Assembly (NCBI GenBank): GCA_025349905.2
Contig: MU624885.1
Location: 1-18,866, forward strand
DNA from: Blastocladiella britannica
Taxonomy: Eukaryota; Blastocladiomycota; Blastocladiomycetes; Blastocladiales; Blastocladiaceae
DNA: 18,866 nucleotides
Direction: 5' to 3'
The translations under genes were made by a program, and so were the position numbers. Position 1 is the first letter of the stretch, and every line of letters starts with the position of its first letter. The notes beneath the pieces were generated by a model. The model was not told the origin of the DNA, did no database searches, and saw only the letters and a list, made by a program, of their open reading frames with translations. Shown piece by piece: positions 1 to 7,328 of this stretch.

Positions 1-163
1 CCCCCTTTTCTTTCTCGGAGCCAAAAACGGTATCCACTCTCTGCTGCACCAGTCACACAATTGGTGTAGTGCCCGCATAGCGGACGAGATCGCTGGTGAG
101 ATGGAAACTTTCGAAAGCCCACTCAGCCGTGTCTGAAGAACAACAACCAATAAATTTCTAGAA
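1..163 (+). promoter_or_regulatory. Upstream region of the ankyrin/F-box-like gene
   Basis: The window starts with a pyrimidine-rich stretch (CCCCCTTTTCTTTCTC), and an A-rich leader lies just before the ATG at 164. A TAG in the same frame at 158-160 closes the frame upstream of the ATG, which supports this start. No TATA box is clear. Confidence 0.35.
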
Positions 164-2594
164 ATGGACGTAAATGCAGAGCTTTTTACTGCGGCCCGGG
201 CAGGCAATCTCGAGCAGCTGAGAGTGATTATTGCCGCCAACCCAGACTTGGACCCGCTGGTGGGCGTGCATGCCCAATACGACGACAATGACGACGATCC
301 CATGGAAATTGATAATGACGCATTACCGCCCATTGACTGGCAATGGGACGAGCTGCTACCAGCACTCAACGACCTTAACAACCACGCAACTATGGCCGAT
401 GACTATGACGCCAGCACGACGACGTGCACGGACGATACGGTGGTCTTTTTGGAGTCGACCGACGAGGACGCGCTGCGCGAGTACATTGACCACGAGTCGC
501 CCGACTGCGCGCTTCTGGCCGCCGCAGTCGCCAACGAGCTCGAGTGCGTCGAATTATTGGTTGCGCATTGCCGCGCTGCCGAAATCGAAATGTTTCCTTG
601 GGAGGTGCTGCTTTATGCGCTCGCACGCGCTCCGTTCAAGTGCGCGACCGCGGTCTTTGACGCGAGTGCGATTGAGCATATGCTTGCGCAGCGCCCTGCT
701 CGAGTGACGGTGTTGTGCGCGGCTGCCTCACTTAATTTGGATCCGGCGGTTGTCAAGTACGTTTTGGCCGCGGTTGCGTCGCGGAGAGAGCTTCAAATAG
801 CCGACAATGACGCAGCCGCGCGGTTTGCAGCGGCAGTGGACGCCGAGTTCCCAACCCTGGTGAAGCACTTGATCGAGCACCCTACGTTCCCAGACTTGCT
901 GAACCCTGAGGTGCCGTGGGCGGTCACGGCGCGGGCCCTGAGCGATCTTGCGTCCCAGGGAGATGCGGCGAATGTGGTGCGAATGCTCGGACGGACGGTG
1001 GATCACCACCGTGCGATTCACCCAAATGACGAGGCGTACGAGGGCGATCCCGAAGACTACCGGAACGTGTTTGTCCGCGCCGTGGTCTCCGGAAACGTCC
1101 AGCTGGTCCGTACCTTGTTGGCTTCGCCGTGGAGCGAGTGGATTGGCGGGTACCACAATGAAGACTCACTCTCTGGCGAGCGCAACCGACTGGTTCGCAT
1201 TGCCGTGGCGGAAGATCGGACGGGTGTCTTTGTCGAGCTCGCGCGAAATCCAAGGTTTTCCATTACCCATCTGTATGCGTCTCAATTTTTTGTTTTGTTG
1301 TTGATACAATCTCACTTACGGGCGCTATTATAGCTGGACTGTATTTCAGCTGGAAGGATTTTCTTCGTTTGGGACGTATCCAATTAGCTTGGAGCTGCTC
1401 CGCAAACCCATGGACGCTTACTTGTGGTCGTTGGTGGCCGACCCATCTGACGAAGCGGCCGCTTCAATTGACCCGATTCAAACCAAGAAAAGCCGGATTG
1501 GGCTGCTCCAACTGCCCGACCTGGTCCTCGACGACCTCACCGCACACTACCTTGATGCTAGGTCGTTTGGTCGACTCCGACAGACCTGTCGTGAAGGAAG
1601 TGTGCTTCCGATCCCATCTCAACTGTTACCCATGCGGCTCATGCACACCCTCCTTTCTGGCCAACACTTGGCGCCGTCGGCTGCGTCCGTGTTTTCAAAA
1701 CCGATGCGGCAGCAAGAGGTTGGTTGCTTGGTTCAACTGCGCTGGCTGATCCGAGCAGCCGAGCGCGGTGACGCGAACGCGCTCGAGTATGCTATGTCCC
1801 AACTGCCCGCCCACATGGCGGCTCCCAAGGACCTGGTCCCGATCATGTTCCTGTGGGCCATGCACGAGATTGCGGCGTGGTCCGACCACCTCTCCAGCAA
1901 ACCCGACCCGTCGCCGCCCGAGTCAGCGCTGGTGAACCACGCCAAGCGCATGCTGGGCACGCTCATGGCACACCCGCAGTGTCCATGGTGGCGCCTTGGC
2001 ACCAAGTCGATCGTCCGAGCTGTCCTGGCCTCATCGGCTTCTCCCGTCCCGCTGCCAAGTGATGTTCAGTCACTCAAGTGGCGCCTGGGTACCGCCATTG
2101 TCATGGGCGACATGGAAACACGGACGACGGTCTTGGCGCAACTGGCGGCCGAGTACCCGAACCCACTCGAGCAGCGGGCCGCATCGCCAGTCCCTGACAA
2201 CTTGGTCCTGTGGTCTCCCATGTCGGTCCTTCAGGGGATGCAACTTCAAATGCACTTCCCGTCGCCTCCAACCGTTGTGGACTTGGAGGAAGCGTTCCGG
2301 GGCAACCGGCCGGCGGTCGTGGCTGCCGGGTGGGGCACCAGCGTCACCGACACGCTCAAGGGGTACCAGCTCGATGACTTTGCGTACAAGTGCATTGCGG
2401 GCCGCGCGGTCGCCGCGGCGGCCGAGCTAGTGCGAGTTGCCGCTGCGCATCCGGCGGTGGCGGCCGAGGGGATTGCGAACGCGGTGGGCCGGTGGGCGGG
2501 GTTGGCAGATGCGGCGGGGCAGGCAGAGGTGGCACGGACGTTCTTGGATGCGGTTCCCCAGGATGTTGCGGCGGAGCATATGATTGCTGAGTGA
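164..2594 (+). CDS. Ankyrin-like repeat / F-box-like protein, two exons
   Basis: Exons are 164-1272 and 1334-2594, joined across a 61-bp GT-AG intron (donor GTATGC, acceptor TTATAG), giving 789 aa. Splicing removes the in-frame TAG at 1331-1333 and links two long open frames, which supports the model. The N-terminal half holds about seven degenerate ankyrin-like helix pairs, for example ELFTAARAGNLEQLRVII at residues 6-23. An F-box-like segment (LPDLVLDDL... ending in RQTCR) lies near residues 430-466, and more helical repeats follow. Families of this kind act as substrate adaptors of SCF ubiquitin ligases or as protein-interaction scaffolds; the actual role here is unknown. An F-box in mid-protein is unusual, so an ancestral fusion of two family members is possible. 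The disrupted gene at 16.4-18.5 kb appears to belong to the same broad family. No signal peptide or membrane segment is evident. The frame and intron are solid; the domain names are tentative. Confidence 0.75.
1273..1333 (+). other. Intron of the ankyrin/F-box-like gene
   Basis: This 61-bp GT-AG intron begins GTATGC and ends TTATAG. Removing it keeps the frame and joins ...ITHL to WTVFQLEG.... It contains the TAG that would otherwise end the first open frame. Confidence 0.8.
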
Positions 2595-2736
2595 TCGGCA
2601 AGCGCGTGCGCGCAGTCGGGAATCGGGGCAGATCTTTGCGCGAGGACCCATATGTGCTGGCCGGGGCCGGAGCAGCTAAACATAAAAATGATACACAATC
2701 CCAAATATTAATTTCTCAGATCAATCAAAAAATATC
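2595..2736 (+). promoter_or_regulatory. Intergenic leader of the CCDC42/CFAP73-like gene
   Basis: These 142 bp separate the stop of the ankyrin/F-box-like gene from the next ATG. The second half becomes markedly A/T-rich just before the start codon. It must contain both the 3' end of the upstream gene (a CATAAA-like element is near 2679) and the promoter of the flagellar gene. I see no clear TATA box. Confidence 0.4.
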
Positions 2737-3630
2737 ATGTCTGCAACACAACAAGAGCTGGCCGATTTCTTCAAGCACAATGTGCAACTAACGCTATCGA
2801 CGCTGGCACCTCCCGCCGATGACGTGGATGTGACGCCCGCGACGCGGCTCCTGGAAAAGCGGCGTGAGATTGCCGAGCTCGAGACGGGCCTAGCGCGCGA
2901 AAAGGACGATTTCCGGATCCGCATGGACATGCTCGCGCAGCGTCGCGACGAGCTCGCACGCAAAGAAACGATGCTGGGCGAGTCGCTCACCAAGTTTGAA
3001 AAGTTCCTCAAAGACAATGACGCCAAACGCAATCGGGCGGTGAAGAAAGCGCACGAGGAGCGGCGGCAGCGCGAGCTCAAGGAGGGCGAAATTGCCAAAC
3101 TGCGGGAAATGGCTGGACAGTTATCCAAAGCGCGGGTCCGGCAAGAACGAATGGTCCGTCAAGGGCAGCATTACCAGCGGTACTTGGAGTCGGTGATCGA
3201 GGCGGCGGAAGGGTTTCCCGAGATCCGCGACTTGCTGGCCCGGTACGATACGTTGGCGGCGACAAACGGCGAGTTGCTGGAACGTGCGAGGGACGCGCAG
3301 GACCGGACTGAGCGTGAGCGGGCCGCGTTCACGCAGCGGTGCGAGGACAAGAACACCGCCATTCTCAATATGAACAATGCGATCGCCAAGCTCAAGCTGC
3401 GGCTCGAGGATCTCGAGGCCAAGTCGGCCGCGTGGCAGGTCACGATCGAGCGGTCCATGCAGGGCGCGACGCAAAAGTCGCTTGAAGTTGGCCAGATCCG
3501 ACTGGCGACCAACAACCTCTTCAACTTGGTCAAGTTGCACCTGCACAACCGCGTGGCCACCACACCCGACACACTCGCGCAGCTCGAAAAGATTCAAATG
3601 TTTATCTTGGATCTGGAGGAGCTCGTTTGA
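2737..3630 (+). CDS. CCDC42/CFAP73-like flagellar coiled-coil protein (DUF4200)
   Basis: This single-exon frame encodes 297 aa that are almost wholly alpha-helical coiled coil. Residues about 36-153 carry the DUF4200 signature: LLEKRREIAELE at 38-49, a K/E/R-rich heptad stretch, and FEKFLKDNDAKRNRA at 87-101, which is the conserved F.KFL.xNDAKR core of the CCDC42/CFAP73 family. Members of this family sit on axonemal doublets. Chlamydomonas FAP73 (MIA2) is part of the modifier-of-inner-arms complex that regulates inner-arm dynein, and CCDC42 is needed for sperm flagella. The length fits the family (roughly 300 aa). The start is the first ATG after an A-rich leader, and the frame is closed upstream. 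The gene implies that the organism builds a motile flagellum. I cannot separate the CCDC42 and CFAP73 subfamilies by eye. Confidence 0.87.
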   Translation: MSATQQELADFFKHNVQLTLSTLAPPADDVDVTPATRLLEKRREIAELETGLAREKDDFRIRMDMLAQRRDELARKETMLGESLTKFEKFLKDNDAKRNRAVKKAHEERRQRELKEGEIAKLREMAGQLSKARVRQERMVRQGQHYQRYLESVIEAAEGFPEIRDLLARYDTLAATNGELLERARDAQDRTERERAAFTQRCEDKNTAILNMNNAIAKLKLRLEDLEAKSAAWQVTIERSMQGATQKSLEVGQIRLATNNLFNLVKLHLHNRVATTPDTLAQLEKIQMFILDLEELV

Positions 3631-3639
3631 TTGATTGAC

Positions 3640-3645
3640 AATAAA
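3640..3645 (+). terminator. Poly(A) signal AATAAA of the CCDC42/CFAP73-like gene
   Basis: A canonical AATAAA lies 10 bp after the TGA stop at 3628-3630. The convergent TAF5 stop is at 3654, so cleavage would fall inside the antisense of the TAF5 coding end and the 3' UTRs of the two genes must overlap. Confidence 0.6.
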
Positions 3646-3653
3646 TAGATATA

Positions 3654-5962
3654 TTATGCATCCCGGCTGTACGGTCCCGACGCCAGCAAGAGATTTCGCT
3701 GCGTGAACTTGAGCGTAGTGACGGGCGTGTTCTTGGTGTGAAAAGTCTCGAGCAGGTCGTTGCTGCAACAAAACAATTGTCAGTTCCTTCTCGTACGAAT
3801 TGAAAAATAAAAGAGAGGGACCTGGTGGCCTTGGACTTTTTCTTTTTCTTGACCGAAACGACCTCGGCAGCAGCAGCCGAGCCGTCAGCGCCACCGCTAC
3901 CGGCGGTATCGTCGTCCGATCGGAGCATATCCCACACGCGAACGGTGCCGTCGAGTCCGCCCGAGACCAACAGAGCGCCGTTACCCTGAGAGAAAGCCAG
4001 CGACGTGACGAGGCCACGGTGCCCAGCCATCTTCTTGATGCGCTTGCCCTCGCCCAGATCCCACACATGCACGCACTTGTCGTCGCCTGCGGTCGCTAGG
4101 TACCGGCCGTTGGGCGAGAACGCGAGCGTCTGCACTGCACCGGCATGGCCCGTCAGTACTCGCACGCAGTTGCCGCTCGAAACGTCCCATAGACGCGCTG
4201 ACTTGTCGGACGATCCGGTCGCAAGGTAGTTGGAGTTGGGGTGAAATTTCACGGCCTATCCCAGTTTTTTTTTTTCGGTTGTGAGTTGGCGCAAGAAATA
4301 GAGACTAGAAAAATGAATAGATTAGCGTACATCCACATCGGAGTGGTGGCCGGCAAAGATGCGCAGCGGATGAATCTGCTCGGCCGCCCACAACCGCGCG
4401 GTGCGGTCGTGGCTCGCCGTTGCGAAATAGATCCCCTCCGGCCCCACGTCCACGTCCCAAACCGGGAACCCGTGGCCGCGGTACACGGCGACGTTTGAGT
4501 ACGTCTCGAGGCTCCATAGCCGCGCAGTCCCGTCCTCGCTGCCGCTCATCATCCATCGTGGCCGCGGCCCCGGAGCAATCGAGACCCCAAACACGGTCCC
4601 CGAGTGACCAATCAGCCGTCGCATCGGAGCGCCTACGGGCTCGTAGAACGCCTCCAGCTGGTCGTCCGGCATAGCCTGCAGGTGAGCATTGTCGATGCCG
4701 GGTGGCGGTGCGATCCGCGCTCGCAGCGGCGCGGACGTGAGCGAGTGCAGGCGGACGGTCGAGTCGGCGAATCCGGCGGCGGCGAGCGTCGCGTCGTCCG
4801 AGAGCGCCGAGCACGTCAGCGAGTCGTACGTGTTGTGCCACGTGTAGAAGCAGGTTGACGGCAGCGCGGTCGCGGTCAGGACTGCCGAAGCGGCAATGTC
4901 GCGCATCTGCGCCATGTGTCGCTGGAGCTCATTGAGGTCTCTGTAATATCGCGTTATTCGTCAATGGCAAGATGAAGAAAAATAAAAGTGAAGAGAAAAA
5001 ACGCACGGTGGAGGCATGGGCACCTTCATACGCGACTCGGGAGCGCCGTGCTCCTCGGCCGGCCGGTGCTTTCGAAACAAGTCCAGCAGCGACACCGAGA
5101 GCCCCGCCAGCTCGTCGTCGGGAATGACGCCCGCCGCGCGCATCAGGTCCTCGCGGCGCAGCGAGTCCTCGACGTCAGTGCGCAGTTTCGGGTCGAGTGG
5201 GGGCATACCCAGGGCGATTCGCGACGCGTTGAACGTGGCATGCGACGACTCGTTGATCCCCAGCACGCCGTACCCGACGGGCGGGGCCAGCTCATCATCA
5301 TCGTCATCATTGGCATCACCGGTTCCAGTTGCAGCAGTAGCCGCTCCCCGAGCACGCGCGCGCTTGGACGCAGCCCCACCCGAGACGTCAATGTGAATGT
5401 ACTGGTTGAGAATGCGCAGCAGCGCCGTGCACTTGTTCTCCTCCAGGTACATGATCAGCAGCTGGAAGGTGGTGGCGGCCATGGGCACGGTGAATTTGGA
5501 CGAGCGGTGATGCGCCGCGTACTCGTTCTGCTGTAGGTAGTGTGGGTCGGTGACGGCGGCCAGCTTGTGCAGGTCGTCGGCGTGGAACGCGGCGTGGTCC
5601 ACCGCGTACGAGTCGAGGAACTGCTTGGCCTCGGCCGACATGTTGCGCGCAACCAGGTCCAGGTACACGTGCTCAAAGATCGGGAACAGAATGTCCTTGA
5701 GCTCGGTCTGTTCTCAGTTGGCTTGTTAATACGACGTGTGTGCTCACGGTCGTCATGACAAGTCATAATATAAAAGCTATACCTTGAACACGTCCAGCGA
5801 CTCGTCGATCCATTGCCGCAGCTTGGCGTACGATGTCTGGTACGCCTCGAACGTGAAAGCGTCGGACCGGAACTGGGCGATATAGTCGGTATGCCCCGCG
5901 GACTCGGTGGCCCTGGCCGCGCCGGTGCCGTAGTAGTCGCCGGCTGTTGTGCCCGTATTCAT
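3654..5962 (-). CDS. TAF5: Transcription initiation factor TFIID subunit 5 (TAF5), five exons
   Basis: Exons on the minus strand are 5962-5783, 5707-5007, 4940-4331, 4255-3822 and 3762-3654 (677 aa), with GT-AG introns of 75, 66, 75 and 59 bp. TAF5 is a scaffold of TFIID and, in many fungi, of SAGA; it acts in the nucleus. Residues about 25-180 form the NTD2 domain (LRQWIDESLDVFK spliced to TELKDILFPIFEHVYLDLV). A linker follows with a basic patch and an Asp run. At least six WD40 repeats come next, with repeat ends such as ARLWSL, ARLWAA, ARLWDV, VHVWDL and VRVWDM. The last exon encodes the typical TAF5 tail (DLLETFHTKNTPV, then LKFTQRNLLLASGPYS). The N-terminus starts almost directly at NTD2, so the LisH motif usual in TAF5 is absent. 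Only 49 bp separate this ATG from the arsM stop upstream. An unseen 5' exon cannot be excluded. Confidence 0.92.
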
Positions 5963-6011
5963 TTGTTTTCAAATATTTTTGATGCAAGAGGCGACGCGAA
6001 AAAGCAAATCG
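5963..6011 (-). promoter_or_regulatory. 49-bp spacer between arsM and TAF5
   Basis: Only 49 bp lie between the arsM stop (6014-6012) and the TAF5 ATG (5962), both on the minus strand. The spacer is A/T-rich close to the TAF5 ATG and shows no AATAAA on the minus strand. The TAF5 promoter must therefore overlap the 3' end of the arsM coding sequence, unless TAF5 starts further upstream or the two are co-transcribed. Confidence 0.45.
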
Positions 6012-7097
6012 TCAGCAGCAGTTGCCCCCACTCGAGGCATCTGCACCACCGGAGGAAGAAGAAGACGCGGGCGCACCACCGCAGTCAGGGAACAGACCAA
6101 AGTGGCGCGACCGGTCGCCCGTCACGGTGAAATGCGGCGAGAGCCACGTCTCCTGGACCATCGCCGCGGTGTTGCCGCACACCAGCATCGGCTTGTGTGC
6201 CTCGAAGTTGTGGCCCGCGTCCAGAGCATACGCGTGTGCGTGGCCCGGGAGCGTGCCCTTGTACACGGCCACCTGGCCATAGTCCTCGCACTTGTCCTCG
6301 AGCGACTTGAGCTTAAACAGACGATAGGTGATGGACACAAACTTGGCCGACCCGACCAATTCCACCAGCTCCGGGTCGCGCACGTCGATCGGCGCCGACG
6401 CCACCACGCGCACGTCGACGAACCCGACATCTGCGCACACCCGGCGGAAATCCTCAGTGTACAGCGCGCCCCCCAAGCACTCGCCAAACAGCACCGGGTG
6501 CGTGCGCACCGCGTCGGGGAGGCGCCGGTCCACGTACACGTCCGAAAAGTAAAACTCGCCCCCGGGCTTGAGCGCCGCGTACACGCCGGTCAGAACACTG
6601 CGCTTGTCGGGAGAGAGGTTGACTACGCAGTTGGAAATGACCAGGTCGTAGGTGCTGTCGCGCACGCCCGCGTCCGACAGTAGCTCAATGTATCCCTGAA
6701 CAAAGTTGAGCTTGGGCGTGTACCCGAGCGTGCGCGCAAACTCGGGGATACCGTCCCTGGCCACCGCCAGCTGCTCGGCGGTCATGTCGATCCCGGTGAC
6801 CGACCCTTTGGGACCCACGAGCGCCGCCGCAACGTAGCAGTCTTGGCCGGAACCGGACCCCAAGTCCAGCACGTGCAGGCCATCGATGCCGAGCGGGACG
6901 GGGGACCCGCACCCGTAGTACTTGTCGGTGACGGAGCGCGGAACCTTGGCCAGGGCGGCGCGGATCAGCGGGTGCGGGGCCTTGGAGGTGGTGCAGGCCG
7001 AGGTCTTGAGGTCCTTGGACGACGCCAGCACGCGGCCATAGTAGTCGCGCACCACGTCCACGATGGCGGCCGGGGCGGTGATACCAGTGTTTTCCAT
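6012..7097 (-). CDS. arsM: Arsenite S-adenosylmethionine methyltransferase (ArsM/AS3MT)
   Basis: This single-exon frame encodes 361 aa, close to the family size (human AS3MT is about 375). The enzyme transfers methyl groups from S-adenosylmethionine to As(III), giving methylated and partly volatile arsenicals; it is usually cytosolic and thiol-dependent. Residues 78-95 hold the SAM-binding loop DLGSGSGQDCY.... The four family cysteines are present: C35, C63 (KYYGCGSPVP), C157 (ISNCVVNLSP) and C207 (GECLGGALY). They match Cys32, Cys61, Cys156 and Cys206 of human AS3MT, so a full catalytic set is retained. The C-terminal third (PGHAHAYALDAGHNFEAHK) matches the AS3MT tail domain. A Ser/Gly-rich extension ends in a Cys-Cys pair, as in several microbial ArsM proteins. 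The gene is divergent from arsJ and sits 49 bp upstream of TAF5. It has no introns, unlike most neighbours. Confidence 0.95.
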   Translation of the reverse strand: MENTGITAPAAIVDVVRDYYGRVLASSKDLKTSACTTSKAPHPLIRAALAKVPRSVTDKYYGCGSPVPLGIDGLHVLDLGSGSGQDCYVAAALVGPKGSVTGIDMTAEQLAVARDGIPEFARTLGYTPKLNFVQGYIELLSDAGVRDSTYDLVISNCVVNLSPDKRSVLTGVYAALKPGGEFYFSDVYVDRRLPDAVRTHPVLFGECLGGALYTEDFRRVCADVGFVDVRVVASAPIDVRDPELVELVGSAKFVSITYRLFKLKSLEDKCEDYGQVAVYKGTLPGHAHAYALDAGHNFEAHKPMLVCGNTAAMVQETWLSPHFTVTGDRSRHFGLFPDCGGAPASSSSSGGADASSGGNCC

Positions 7098-7237
7098 TTT
7101 GAGTTAAAGTTACTTGTATTGTGCTCTGGACCTTTCTGAAAGAGCCTAAGCACTTTGAAACGTGCTTTTGCGCCCAGGGCATTCCGCTTTTTTGTTGGTG
7201 CCATCGAATCTCTTTCAAATCCGACAACAGCAGCAGC
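7098..7237. promoter_or_regulatory. Shared divergent promoter region of arsM and arsJ
   Basis: The two ATGs at 7097 (minus) and 7238 (plus) are 140 bp apart, so both promoters must lie here or overlap the coding ends. The region contains an inverted repeat at 7148-7167 (AAGCAC, 8-bp spacer, GTGCTT) and a small palindrome CTTTCTGAAAG at 7132-7142. No TATA box is obvious. Coordinated, possibly arsenic-responsive expression is an inference from this layout. If arsJ instead starts at the in-frame ATG at 7121, the shared region shrinks to 23 bp, which is less likely. Confidence 0.55.
7148..7167. repeat. Inverted repeat in the arsM-arsJ intergenic region
   Basis: Perfect 6-bp arms AAGCAC and GTGCTT flank the 8-bp spacer TTTGAAAC. 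It lies near the middle of the shared promoter, where a dimeric regulator could bind. No known fungal site matches with certainty, and 6-bp arms can arise by chance. Confidence 0.45.
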
Positions 7238-7260
7238 ATGCAGGAAGAACAACAACGACC

Positions 7261-7328
<68 letters not shown>

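Noticed and set aside
5949..6683. A 244-aa plus-strand open frame
   Set aside because: It is the antisense shadow of arsM, which has a full set of family motifs on the minus strand.
7121..7240. Start of arsJ at the upstream ATG 7121
   Set aside because: It would leave only 23 bp to the arsM start codon, and the extra 39 residues show no family similarity. The ATG at 7238 leaves room for promoters.
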